A stretch of 64,000 nt of DNA, from positions 4,409,501 through 4,473,500 of the forward strand of contig NZ_CP051651.1 of NCBI RefSeq assembly GCF_012848175.1, in the 5' to 3' direction. Both the position numbers and the translations under genes were made by a program. Each line of letters starts with the position of its first letter. Position 1 is the first letter of the stretch. The notes under the pieces were generated by a model. The model was not told where the DNA came from and searched no databases. It worked only from the letters and a program-made list of their open reading frames with translations. The stretch is from Xanthomonas campestris pv. badrii. GTDB taxonomy: Bacteria > Pseudomonadota > Gammaproteobacteria > Xanthomonadales > Xanthomonadaceae. Below, in pieces: positions 27,034 to 36,209 of this stretch.

Positions 27034-28194
27034 CTAGCGCACGTTGGCCGGCGCCGCCAGCGCGCGGCCCACCTGCAGCGCGGACGCCACGTTGCGCGCG
27101 GCGATGCGTACATTGCCGGCCGCCTCGGCCAACGCCTGCTCCTGCGTGCAGGCGCGGTGCACCACCGCGAACATCGCATCGATGCCCTGGCCATGCAGCA
27201 GCCCGGCGCCAGTGCCCAGGCAGCCGGCGATGGCGATCACCGGTGTGGCATGCCGCTGCGCCAGCTGCGCCACGCCCACCGGGGCCTTGCCGTGCAGGCT
27301 CTGGCTGTCCAGCCGGCCTTCGCCGGTGATCACCAGATCGGCCTGGGCGATGAGCGCCTCCAGGCCCAGCGCCTGCGCCACGATCTCCATCCCGGGCCGC
27401 AGCTGCGCGCCCAGGAAGGCCACCAGCCCCGCGCCCAGCCCACCGGCCGCGCCGCCGCCGGGCAGGTCATGCAGGCGCAGGCCGAGGTCGCGCTCGAGCA
27501 GGTCGGCGTAGTGCTGCAGGTTGGCATCGAGCTGGCGCACCATCTCCGCGGTGGCGCCCTTCTGCGGCCCGAACACCGCCGAGGCGCCGGTGGGGCCGAT
27601 CAGCGGGTTGTCCACGTCGCAGGCCACGTCGATGTGGCAGTCCTGCAGGCGCGGGTCCAGGCCGTCGGTCTCGATCCGCGCCAGTGCCGCCAGCGCCGCG
27701 CCGCCTGCGGCAAGCGGCACGCCATGCGCATCCAGCAAGCGCGCGCCCAGCGCCTGCGCCATGCCGGCGCCGCCGTCGTTGGTGGCGCTGCCGCCGATGC
27801 CGATGATGAAACGCCGCGCACCGGCATCCAGCGCGGCCACGATCAGCTCGCCTACGCCGGCGCTGCTGGTGCGCAGCGGGTCGCGCGCGGCCGCCGGCAC
27901 CAGGGCCAGGCCGCTGGCGGCGGCCATCTCGATCACCGCGGTGCGGCCATCGCCGGTCAAACCGTAGAACGCCGGTACCGGCGTGCCCAGCGGGCCGCTG
28001 ACGGTACGCTCCACCACCCGCCCGCCGGTGGCCGTCACCAGCGCGTCGACGGTGCCTTCGCCGCCATCGGCAACCGGTACCTTGTGGTACTGCCAGTCGG
28101 GGAAGATTTCGCGAAAGCCCGCCTCGATCTGCGTGGCCACCTCCAGCGCAGACAGGCTTTCCTTGTAGGAATCGGGGGCGATGACGATCTTCAT
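27034..28194 (-). CDS. glxK: Glycerate kinase (type 2 family)
   Basis: This 386-residue cytoplasmic enzyme phosphorylates D-glycerate. It starts MKIVIAPDSYKESLSALEVA, the family signature. Other family segments are KVPVADGGEGTVDALV, GIGGSATNDGGAGMAQALG, DNPLIGPTGASAVFGPQKGA and VITGEGRLDSQSLHGKAP. Length and order match GlxK/GarK. The gene is alone, so its pathway (glyoxylate, glucarate or hexarate use) cannot be read from context. Confidence 0.92.
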   Translation of the reverse strand: MKIVIAPDSYKESLSALEVATQIEAGFREIFPDWQYHKVPVADGGEGTVDALVTATGGRVVERTVSGPLGTPVPAFYGLTGDGRTAVIEMAAASGLALVPAAARDPLRTSSAGVGELIVAALDAGARRFIIGIGGSATNDGGAGMAQALGARLLDAHGVPLAAGGAALAALARIETDGLDPRLQDCHIDVACDVDNPLIGPTGASAVFGPQKGATAEMVRQLDANLQHYADLLERDLGLRLHDLPGGGAAGGLGAGLVAFLGAQLRPGMEIVAQALGLEALIAQADLVITGEGRLDSQSLHGKAPVGVAQLAQRHATPVIAIAGCLGTGAGLLHGQGIDAMFAVVHRACTQEQALAEAAGNVRIAARNVASALQVGRALAAPANVR

Positions 28195-28523
28195 GGGCAC
28201 ACCGATGTCCCGCTGCCCCGAGCAGGGCTTGGGTGTAACGTACGGCGCCGTCCTTTCGGCAACTGGTCGGTGTTGCGCAAGATCCGCCTGATGCGGGACG
28301 CACTGACGTTCACGCGCCTGTTCGCCTTTGCGATGTCATGAGACCTCGTTCGCCTACGTATATGCGTGCAGTCGTACGAGCAATATTAGCTGAAGCACGC
28401 CGGCAGGATGACGCCTCCAGCAAGTAAAGAGCTTGGACATGCAATCGATGTAGCATGACGATCATTACCTATCGCCCAGCTCGATAAGCCATATCACCTG
28501 GATCCAACCAGAAAGGAATTGAG
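28195..28523. other. Spacer where base composition falls sharply
   Basis: This 329-bp region separates the divergent glycerate kinase gene and the type IV effector operon. The first half is GC-rich like the chromosome; from about 28340 it becomes much richer in A and T, and that composition continues through the next gene. No gene or integrase site was recognised. It must contain the effector operon promoter. Confidence 0.5.
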
Positions 28524-28955
28524 ATGTCATCGACGTTTGAATGGGTAGATTTGCCAGCAGGTCGGGCACGCTTTTCGGGCGGCATACGCGGCCATGACGA
28601 GCTTGGCCATGAGACTTTTGCGATCGAAATTGATGGCAATGAGTATTTTGGAGAGTTAGAGAATGATTGGCTTCCAGACCAGACCCACTATGACGTAGCG
28701 GTTGTCTCTTTTGGATTTTCGGTAGAGCTTCAGGTTGGGATGCCAATTACCGCCTGGTCAGTTCGTCCATTTACCGACGACGAACTAGAGTCTATAAAGA
28801 TTATTATCATCCAGTTAATAGATGCTGGAACCAAATTTACGAAAAAGCCGATCATCATTAGTGAAAGCGGAGGAGCGATATTCACAGGTAAGATAATTTT
28901 TAAAGAGAACTGGGCACTAACCAAGCGCGATGATCAGCCTGGTGATCAAGGATGA
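28524..28955 (+). CDS. Putative immunity protein for the adjacent XVIPCD effector
   Basis: This small acidic protein of 143 residues has no signal peptide or membrane segment; it starts MSSTFEWVDLPAGRARFSGG after an AAAGGA site. It is far richer in A and T than its neighbours, with codons such as ATA and AAA that are rare in this genome. Its stop overlaps the start of the effector gene (ATGA), so the two are made together. In the Xanthomonas killing system, effectors are usually encoded directly after their immunity protein. That order, the size and the coupling suggest immunity. An adaptor or chaperone role is also possible. No family was recognised. Confidence 0.65.
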   Translation: MSSTFEWVDLPAGRARFSGGIRGHDELGHETFAIEIDGNEYFGELENDWLPDQTHYDVAVVSFGFSVELQVGMPITAWSVRPFTDDELESIKIIIIQLIDAGTKFTKKPIIISESGGAIFTGKIIFKENWALTKRDDQPGDQG

Positions 28956-31417
28956 GCGACTACGCCGCCTCAATCTCTATGGTAGAGAAAGCAGAATCTC
29001 TGGACCAAATATCGCAAATCGCGAGGTCGTTTTCTGCAAAATCTAGTAGTCAGGGTGGAATTCTATATAGCCGTCGAGTTGGGGATGTGTCGTCTGAAGT
29101 CATGGCAGTTGAACTCTCCGGTAAGACGGGACTTCCCATCATCAACGACACCCCGCGCGCCAAGTTTCTTATGGAAGCTCGGACCGTTATCGAGGAGAAG
29201 GCGACCGATATTTTCAGGGCACAAGGATTGCCGGCGAAGATGGCTAGGGAGTCCGCCGCGTCGTTCCTGTTCGGCGACCCGCAGGCTCCAAGCCAGAATC
29301 CCACATCCTTGTCGAAATGCCTCTGGGGCGAAGCCTCCAACGAATTCGCAAGCTCGCTACGCGGCGATATCAAAGTGGTGGCTTCTGCTGCCAACCTCGA
29401 ACGCGTCTTCGGCCAGGTCGAAGTACCTGCTGTGCTGAACAACCCAAACGTCACTTCGCTGGGTGGACAACCGATTCCGAAGTTGCAGGCGCTGTATGCA
29501 CAGGGTGGCGCGGGCGCTGTGCTGCCGGAAGTGCAGACACACTTCATCCAGGCTGCACCAAAAGGCATCTTTGTGACGCCCGAGAGCATCGGTACAGAGA
29601 TCAAGAATGTTACGTTCTCTCGGGAATTCGCAGAAAGCCTTGAGTTGAAGCAAACACCCTTCAAACCCTCCGCAGAACTCACTGCCTCGGGCATGGTCCG
29701 CGCGCCAACGGGGCTCGATGTGCCAGCCGCAACTATCGGGGAAACGGCGCTCAGCGCTGAGGCAGCGGCATCACGCAGGCTCGCGTCAGGCACGGTCCGT
29801 GGGCTGGGTGTCGCGGGCGCGGCGGCGGCGGTCTACGACCTGGGCGCGACGGCAAGAAATACCGCGCGGTTGGATGCGCAGGGCAACAGCACCGCTGCCG
29901 ATGCAGAGGTCACGCGCTACGCCACGCGCACTGTGGGCGCTGTGGGCGGAGCTGTGCTCGGCACAAGCATGGGCGCGGCCCTGGGCGTGGAGTCTGGACC
30001 GGGCGTGTTGGTCACCGGGGCGATTGGCGGCGTTGTGGGTGCCGTGGGCGGCGACAAGCTCGCCGATGCCATCAACGACCACCGGATTTCGCATCAGCAA
30101 GACGCGCAAGGCAATACATGGCGCCTCGAAAATCATCCGTCCGGGACGCGGTGGGCGCGAGACGTCGGCACCGGCGAAGTCGATCCAGCTGCCATCGCCT
30201 TCGGCGAGGCTGGTGTGCCGCTGCAAAAGACGCGAACAGACGTTGCGACGCCCGACGTGTCGGACCTGTTGACGTTCAAGGCATCAGGTACGTCCATCGA
30301 ATTGGCGTTGGGCTCGCCGCCACAAAACAAGGACCCCTATACCCAGCCCGCCAACGCGCACGACACCCGAAGCCTGCGCGACGCGCCCTGGATACACAAC
30401 CCGGACACTCAGCAGTGGACGCGCCAGGTGACCGATGGGCTAGTCGATCGCAGCATGCGCACGCACACCGAAACGGCGAGTCCCCAACGTGCGGCGCAAC
30501 TCGATGAGGCTTCGCAGCACGTCCTCAAGCAGAACGCGCTGCAGACACCTGCAGCGATGGCTGCGCACTACAAAAACACCTACGAGCAGCATGGCTGGGC
30601 GCGTCACGGCTACATGCCTGCCGCAGTCCATGACGCGCTGAAGCACCCCGGCCGCATCGTTGGCTCAGACGGCGACCTCTACGAACGTGGCAACGATGGT
30701 CAATGGACGCATGACGGCATGCTCTGGGACAGCCACGCCAAGGGAAATTTGAAGCAGGAGCTCGATGGAACCTATGCGGCCCAGACCTTGGGGACACAGC
30801 GAACGGCTGCACAGCCTGGGCCCCCGGCTGCTGCCGTACCGATCACGACGCTGGACACCATCCATGTCACTGCGCCCCGGATGCAAGGCCAAGACAGCAC
30901 GGATGCCTCTTCGAAAAAAGCACAGGACGGCATAGAGACACGCGGCGATAGTGCAGGCCGGCCGCAAGCGGTGGGCCCGCATGATCCGCAACATCCCGAT
31001 CACGCCATGTTGAAGCAGATCCGCGAAGGTGTGGCCAAGATCGATGAGAGCCTGGGCAAACCCTACGATGCCATGAGCGAGCGCGTCAGCCGCTGCCTGC
31101 TGGCGGCGTGCAAGGACAATCGTGAGGCAGATCCGCACGCAACAGGTGACACATTGAGCAGCGGTGCGCTGAACCGCGTGGATCATGTCGTGCTGGGCGA
31201 TAACGGTAAACTATTTGCGGTGGAAGGGCGGCTGGACGACCCTGCGCACAGGAGGGTGCACATAGACACCGCTCGAGCGATCCATACGCCGCTCGAACAG
31301 TCCGACCAACAGCTCCTGGCCGCCAATCAGGCCATTGCCCAGGAAAGAGCGCAGGCGCAGCAGCAGGCATTGGCACGCGGACTAGATGATCTGCATCAGG
31401 GCGGGCCGGCAAGATAG
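28952..31417 (+). CDS. XVIPCD-containing type IV secretion effector (X-Tfe), putative antibacterial toxin
   Basis: The protein has 821 residues. The C-terminal 145 or so (from about residue 677, HDPQHPDHAMLKQIREGVAK, then RVDHVVLGDNGKLFAVEG, DPAHRRVHIDTARA and a Gln-rich tail) match the XVIPCD signal that recruits effectors to VirD4 in Xanthomonadaceae. The middle has a glycine-rich hydrophobic segment (about residues 329-370, VGAVGGAVLGTSMGAALG). Next comes a region with two WxHxP or RHGYMP-type patterns. The N-terminal part (about residues 90-245) contains LWGEASNEFASSLRGDIKVV and looks like a separate domain, possibly the toxic one. I cannot assign its activity. The gene is coupled to the upstream putative immunity gene. 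Confidence 0.82.
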   Translation: MSDYAASISMVEKAESLDQISQIARSFSAKSSSQGGILYSRRVGDVSSEVMAVELSGKTGLPIINDTPRAKFLMEARTVIEEKATDIFRAQGLPAKMARESAASFLFGDPQAPSQNPTSLSKCLWGEASNEFASSLRGDIKVVASAANLERVFGQVEVPAVLNNPNVTSLGGQPIPKLQALYAQGGAGAVLPEVQTHFIQAAPKGIFVTPESIGTEIKNVTFSREFAESLELKQTPFKPSAELTASGMVRAPTGLDVPAATIGETALSAEAAASRRLASGTVRGLGVAGAAAAVYDLGATARNTARLDAQGNSTAADAEVTRYATRTVGAVGGAVLGTSMGAALGVESGPGVLVTGAIGGVVGAVGGDKLADAINDHRISHQQDAQGNTWRLENHPSGTRWARDVGTGEVDPAAIAFGEAGVPLQKTRTDVATPDVSDLLTFKASGTSIELALGSPPQNKDPYTQPANAHDTRSLRDAPWIHNPDTQQWTRQVTDGLVDRSMRTHTETASPQRAAQLDEASQHVLKQNALQTPAAMAAHYKNTYEQHGWARHGYMPAAVHDALKHPGRIVGSDGDLYERGNDGQWTHDGMLWDSHAKGNLKQELDGTYAAQTLGTQRTAAQPGPPAAAVPITTLDTIHVTAPRMQGQDSTDASSKKAQDGIETRGDSAGRPQAVGPHDPQHPDHAMLKQIREGVAKIDESLGKPYDAMSERVSRCLLAACKDNREADPHATGDTLSSGALNRVDHVVLGDNGKLFAVEGRLDDPAHRRVHIDTARAIHTPLEQSDQQLLAANQAIAQERAQAQQQALARGLDDLHQGGPAR

Positions 31418-31705
31418 CGTGAGCACTTCGCTGCTACGTCGTGATGCGTCGCCATGCCTGCGGTGCACAACAGCAGTCAATCCATGACTGCTGCCTCAAA
31501 GATTGCCTGCGGGTCGTTCCCAGACGACGCGTCGATAGCAACCGGATGCGGGCGGTGACACTGCTCCCGGTTGATCGAAAGTAACCAGCCTCGATCGCAT
31601 GCAGATCGCACTGCGGATGCGATGGACGCCACACCGCCATCCACGCTGTCGGAGCCGACGACGCAGCATGGCGCTGGCTGGCATTATCGATTCCCACTTC
31701 CAGCC

Positions 31706-32971
31706 TCAGCGCTTGGCCCCATCGCCCAAGCCGGACGTGCGATTGCGCGCGGCATAGTCCTGCGCCTGGCCCATCACCCGCAACAGGTTGCCGCCCCAGA
31801 TGCCGGCGATCTGCTGTTCGCTGTAGCCCTTGCGCAACAGCCATGCGGTGATACGCGGCAGGTCGGAGACGTCTTCCAGGCCCACCACGCCGCCACCGCC
31901 GTCCCAATCCATGCCGATGCCCACGTGCTCGGGTCCGACCACGGCCAAGATGTGCTCAAGATGCGCGAAGAAGTCTTCTTCGGTGGCGCGCTTGATCGGG
32001 TAGCGCGCATCCAGGTCCTTCAGCGCGGCACTGAGCTTGGTGCCGTCGGCGATCTTGACGTGCTCCCAGCCGCCGTACTGGTCGGTGAGCGCCTTCTCGG
32101 CCGCCTTGCGCTCGGGGCTGGCGCCGCTGTCCACCAGATAGTCGCCGTAGGAATTGACCTGGATCACCCCGCCATGCGCGGCCAGTACCTTCAGGCGTGC
32201 ATCGTCGATGTTGCGCGGGTGGTTGTAGACCGCACGCGCGCCGCTGTGCGAGAGCACGATCGGCACCGGCGACAGCGCAATCAACTGGTCGAACACCGCA
32301 TCGGAGGCATGCGATTGATCGATCACGATGCCCAACGCCTGCGCCTGTTGCACCAGCCGTTTGCCGGCCGGGCTCAGGCCGTTCCATTCGGCGCCCTTGG
32401 GGTCGGTGGCCGAATCGGCGAACTCGTTGTTGAGAAAGTGCACGGTGCTCATCAAGCGCAGCCCCTGCGCGTAATAGAAACGCAGCAAGCTGGGATCGGC
32501 CACCAGCGGGCTGGCGTTTTCCATGCTGATGTACACCACGCGCTTGCCGGCGGCCTTGATGCGCGCGGCATCGGCCGGCGTGGTGGCCAACGCAAAACGC
32601 TGCGGTTGCGCGGCCACCAATGTGTGGATCTTCAGCAGACGCTGCAGGCCGGCATCGCGATCGTCCAGGTGCGCGGCTGCACTGCGATTGCCCTGCCCGG
32701 TGTAGACCGCCCAGAACCCGCCATCCAGCGCGCCTTCCACCATCCGCGGGTAATCCACCTGCGCCAAGCGGTTGCCGGCATGCGCCTGCAAGACGTCGAA
32801 GTCGGCGCGCTCCAGATTGGCCGGCGTGTCCAGATGCGAATCCAGCGTGACCAGGCGTTTCTGCAGGGCAGTCGCGCGCGCCAGTTCGGCCTTGGAAAAC
32901 TCAAGCGCATGGGCAGGCGGCGCAGCGGCCAGCAACAACGCGACAGACAGGCAAAGCGAGCGCAGGTGCAT
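31706..32971 (-). CDS. Membrane dipeptidase, peptidase family M19, exported
   Basis: The protein has 421 residues. Its signal peptide ends near AAAPPAHA, so it is periplasmic or secreted. M19 zinc ligands are visible: histidine and aspartate in DSHLDTP, glutamate in SMENASP, histidines in DQSHAS and LSHSGAR, and aspartate in GIGMDWDG. The family hydrolyses dipeptides, including some with D-residues. The gene is isolated, with a 288-bp gap before it and a small membrane protein gene behind. Confidence 0.93.
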   Translation of the reverse strand: MHLRSLCLSVALLLAAAPPAHALEFSKAELARATALQKRLVTLDSHLDTPANLERADFDVLQAHAGNRLAQVDYPRMVEGALDGGFWAVYTGQGNRSAAAHLDDRDAGLQRLLKIHTLVAAQPQRFALATTPADAARIKAAGKRVVYISMENASPLVADPSLLRFYYAQGLRLMSTVHFLNNEFADSATDPKGAEWNGLSPAGKRLVQQAQALGIVIDQSHASDAVFDQLIALSPVPIVLSHSGARAVYNHPRNIDDARLKVLAAHGGVIQVNSYGDYLVDSGASPERKAAEKALTDQYGGWEHVKIADGTKLSAALKDLDARYPIKRATEEDFFAHLEHILAVVGPEHVGIGMDWDGGGGVVGLEDVSDLPRITAWLLRKGYSEQQIAGIWGGNLLRVMGQAQDYAARNRTSGLGDGAKR

Positions 32972-33150
32972 GCGATCTCTCAGGCAGTGGGGGTGAGCCG
33001 ATCATAGCGGCTTGCCGCACGTGCGCTGCGGCGGTATCGAGCTACGCGTCGCAATGCGGGCAACGACAGCGCCCCCGTCGGTCGTCGTTGCGCAACGGTT
33101 GGATACATCCGTGAGCCCAGCGCGCATGGACCGCCACGCGCGTTGCAGCA

Positions 33151-33465
33151 TCAGTCGTCCAGCTCGGCCAGCCGCGCGCGCAGGCTGTCCACGTCGATGT
33201 GGTCGCGCAGATACGGCCACTGGCGGGCAATCACCGACAGCAGCACGATCCAGGCGCCCAGCACGCCCAGGCATGTCGAGCCCAGCGCCAGGACCAACGG
33301 GTGCAGCGGCGAGTGCTGGCCGGTCTTGAACAGGTACATGAAGGCGCCGGCGAACAGTAGCCAGACGCAGAACACGGGCCAATTGCTGGCTAGCAGGCTG
33401 GGATTGGGACGCTCGATCTGGCGCAGCAGCCCGGTCAACACTTTGCGCTCGTCCTGGTGGTTCAT
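33151..33465 (-). CDS. Small two-helix membrane protein, unknown function
   Basis: The protein has 104 residues. The N-terminus is charged (MNHQDERKVLTGLLRQIERP), two membrane segments follow (PVFCVWLLFAGAFMYLF and LGVLGAWIVLLSVIA), and it ends in a charged tail (DVDSLRARLAELDD). A convincing ATG lies at 33465. It sits between the dipeptidase and RlmI genes on the same strand. No family was recognised. Confidence 0.65.
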   Translation of the reverse strand: MNHQDERKVLTGLLRQIERPNPSLLASNWPVFCVWLLFAGAFMYLFKTGQHSPLHPLVLALGSTCLGVLGAWIVLLSVIARQWPYLRDHIDVDSLRARLAELDD

Positions 33466-33592
33466 CGCCAGACCTCCGCTTGCCTATGGGGACGATCGTT
33501 GAGGCCTGCGCCCGCCGCTTGCGCTCTGACACGCAGGCGCTGGCGGTCCCTTGCCTGAGGCGCGCTGGACCCAGGCAAGCACCGCATCGGCG

Positions 33593-34762
33593 TCAGTCGA
33601 CCACCCGGCAGAACACCGCCTTCAAATAGCGCGATTCCTGCACGTGCGCCATGAACGGGTGGTCCGGGCCAGCACCGGCCACTTTCAGGATCTGGATGGT
33701 GCGGCCGGAGAAATACGAGGCGCGCCGCAGCATGTCCAGGAACTCCTGCTCGGCCACCAGACCGGTGCACGAGAAAGTGGCAAACAGGCCGCCGGGCTTG
33801 ACCACGCCCAGCGCCAATTTATTCATGTCCAGGTACTTCTTGAGCGCGGGGATCACCTGGTCGCGGTCGCGGGTCATCTTGGCCGGGTCCAGGATCACCA
33901 CATCGAACTGCTCGCCGCGATTGGCCGCATCGCGCAGCCACGGAAAGATGTCGGCCTGCACGAACTTGGGCCGCACGTTGTTGAGCTTGGCGTTGCCCTT
34001 GGCAATGGCAATCACGTCTTCGTCGATATCCACGCCCAGCACCTCGGCCGCCCCGCGCGCGGCCGCGTACACCGCAAACCCGCCGGTGTTGCAGCACAGG
34101 TCCAGCACGGTCTTGCCGTGGACCTGCTCGCTCAGCCACTGGCGGTTGTCGCGCTGGTCGGCGAAGAAGCCGGTCTTGTGCGCGCCGGCCGGGTCGGCGC
34201 GGAACCTGATGCCGTGCTCGGTGATCACCGCAGCTTCCGTGGTGGTGTTGCCGTGGAAGTCGAAGCTTTCCTGCTTTTGCACGTGTTCGTCGGCAAAGCT
34301 GTGGAAGCGGCAGCCCGGGAACTGCTCGCGTAGCGCGGCGTAGATCCATTCGCGGTGGCGGAACATGCCGGCGGCGAAGAACTCCACCACCACCAGGTCG
34401 CCGTAGCGGTCCACCACCAGGCCGGACAGGCCATCGCCTTCGCTATGCACCACGCGCCAGGCATCGGACACGCCATCGAGCTTGAGCCAGTCGCGGCGCA
34501 GGCTCACCGCCGCGGCGATCTTGCGCGAGAACCAGCCCGCATCCACCGGCACCGCCTGGTCGGTCTCCAGGATGCGCACGGCGATGCGCGAATGGCCGTT
34601 GTAGAAGCCCCGCCCGATCCACTCCCCGTCCACGCCGACCACATCGACGATGGTGCCGGGTTTGGGCTTGGCGGCAGGCTTTTCCACCAGCTTCTGGAAG
34701 ATCCACGGGTGGCTGGAGCGCCACGCATTCTTGAGTCGGACGACGGGGACAGGAGTATTCAT
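33593..34762 (-). CDS. rlmI: RlmI-like 23S rRNA (cytosine-5) methyltransferase
   Basis: The protein has 389 residues, close to the 396 of E. coli RlmI. It has an N-terminal PUA domain (LKNAWRSSHPWIFQKLVEKP, GTIVDVVGVDGEWIGRG), then a central domain and a Rossmann methyltransferase with the SAM loop DLCCNTGGFAVYAA and motif IV VILDPAKMTRDR. A cysteine in FATFSCTGLV fits the catalytic position. Family members methylate C1962 of 23S rRNA. The start MNTPVPVVRLKNA at 34762 was chosen over a 70-residue upstream extension that covers the riboswitch leader of the opposite strand. Confidence 0.88.
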   Translation of the reverse strand: MNTPVPVVRLKNAWRSSHPWIFQKLVEKPAAKPKPGTIVDVVGVDGEWIGRGFYNGHSRIAVRILETDQAVPVDAGWFSRKIAAAVSLRRDWLKLDGVSDAWRVVHSEGDGLSGLVVDRYGDLVVVEFFAAGMFRHREWIYAALREQFPGCRFHSFADEHVQKQESFDFHGNTTTEAAVITEHGIRFRADPAGAHKTGFFADQRDNRQWLSEQVHGKTVLDLCCNTGGFAVYAAARGAAEVLGVDIDEDVIAIAKGNAKLNNVRPKFVQADIFPWLRDAANRGEQFDVVILDPAKMTRDRDQVIPALKKYLDMNKLALGVVKPGGLFATFSCTGLVAEQEFLDMLRRASYFSGRTIQILKVAGAGPDHPFMAHVQESRYLKAVFCRVVD

Positions 34763-34820
34763 CCACCTATTGTATCCGCCTGGATTGACGTGCCTGCGCC
34801 GGGCACGCAGAATCGGGCGC

Positions 34821-34945
34821 AGAAAGGGAGTAGCTCCCAACGTTGTCGCCGTCATGACGAGCCCTGGCAGCAGGCGCTCCGGTGCAACGGCAACCGGCCC
34901 GGCCGGTTGCGAGCGAGACCTTCGCCGCGCAGGCGAAGGTCCGTC
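34821..34945 (+). promoter_or_regulatory. yybP-ykoY (manganese) riboswitch
   Basis: The leader of the TerC-family gene contains the conserved parts in order: AAAGGGAGTAGCTC (34823-34836), GCCCTGGCAG (34861-34870), a GCAACCGGC-like arm with its GCCGGTTGC partner (34882-34910), and CGAGACC next to a GACCTTCGC/GCGAAGGTC hairpin (34917-34941). This is the two-arm yybP-ykoY architecture, which binds Mn(II) and usually controls manganese exporters or TerC/Alx proteins. It ends about 80 nt before the ATG. Confidence 0.88.
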
Positions 34946-35024
34946 ACCCGGAATCCACGATTCCCGTGTCACAAGGCCTCAGCCCAAGCGGCTGTCCAGG
35001 TCGTTTCACTTTTCGGGATTCTCT

Positions 35025-35981
35025 ATGCAAACCATCGGCAATGTCTGGTTATGGGGCGGTTTCGGGGTCGTGGTGATCGCCGCGCTGCTGATCGATCTGG
35101 TGCTGATGCGCCACGGCGGCGCCCACAAGGTCACCTTCAAGGAAGCCGCCTGGTGGAGCATCGGCTGGGTACTGCTGGCGCTGGCCTTCAACGCCGGACT
35201 GTGGTGGTACCTGCAGGGCAGCGTGGGCAATGTGCAGGCCGACCAGATCGGGCTGCAGTTCCTCACCGGCTACCTGGTCGAAAAATCGCTGGCGGTCGAC
35301 AACATCTTCGTGTTCCTGATGGTGATGACCTACTTCGGCGTGCCCGAGGAACAGCGCCAGCGCGTGCTGATCATCGGCGTGCTGGGCGCGATCGTGCTGC
35401 GCGCGATCATGATCTTCGCCGGCTCGATGCTGCTGGCCAAGTTCCATTGGCTGCTGTACGTGTTCGGCGCGTTCCTGCTGCTGACCGGCATCAAGATGTG
35501 GTTCTCCGCCGGCAAGGAGCCGGACCTGGAGGCCAACCCGGTGCTGCGCTGGATGCGCGGGCACCTGCGCCTGAGCCCGCAGTACCACGGCAACCTGCTC
35601 AGCGTGATCAAGGACGGCAAACGCTGGTTCACGCCGCTGTTCGTGGTGCTGATCCTGATCGCGGTGATCGACGTGATCTTTGCGGTGGACAGCATCCCGG
35701 CGATCTTCGCGATCACCACCGACCCGTTCATCGTGCTCACCTCCAACGTGTTCGCGGTGCTGGGCCTGCGCGCGATGTTCTTCCTGCTGGCCGGCATGGC
35801 CGACCGCTTCCACCTGCTGCCGTACGGCCTGGCGGTGATCCTGGTGTTCATCGGCATCAAGATGATGATCATCGATCTGTACAAGATCCCGGTGCTGGTG
35901 TCGCTGGGCGTGGTGGTGGCGATCCTGGTGGCCACCATCGTGCTGAGCCTGCTGCGCCCGCCCAAGCCGGCCGGGCACTGA
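35025..35981 (+). CDS. TerC/Alx family membrane protein, probable manganese exporter
   Basis: The protein has 318 residues, the family's usual size. Eight or more hydrophobic segments are seen, with the TerC signatures EKSLAVDNIFVFLMVMTYFG and DVIFAVDSIPAIFAITTDPF, whose acidic residues are thought to bind metal. The start MQTIGNVWLWGG at 35025 follows the riboswitch. Control by that riboswitch implies induction by Mn(II) and a role in manganese homeostasis, possibly supplying metal to exported proteins. Confidence 0.92.
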   Translation: MQTIGNVWLWGGFGVVVIAALLIDLVLMRHGGAHKVTFKEAAWWSIGWVLLALAFNAGLWWYLQGSVGNVQADQIGLQFLTGYLVEKSLAVDNIFVFLMVMTYFGVPEEQRQRVLIIGVLGAIVLRAIMIFAGSMLLAKFHWLLYVFGAFLLLTGIKMWFSAGKEPDLEANPVLRWMRGHLRLSPQYHGNLLSVIKDGKRWFTPLFVVLILIAVIDVIFAVDSIPAIFAITTDPFIVLTSNVFAVLGLRAMFFLLAGMADRFHLLPYGLAVILVFIGIKMMIIDLYKIPVLVSLGVVVAILVATIVLSLLRPPKPAGH

Positions 35982-36209
35982 GGGACCGGGATTGGGCAGT
36001 CGGGATTCGGGATTGGTGGCGCAGCCTGGGCTGCTGGCAACCATGCGCACCGACCATCTCGACTGGTCCTTGCCCGCACATCGTCCGTGATAACGCGCAG
36101 GCCGAGCTGCCACAGATCCGCGCCGGGGCTGGATTATCCCGTCGCCGGGTCTGCTTATCCCACGTTCGCCGGGCTTGTAAAAGACCTGCGCGCCGCCATC
36201 CGTGAATGC

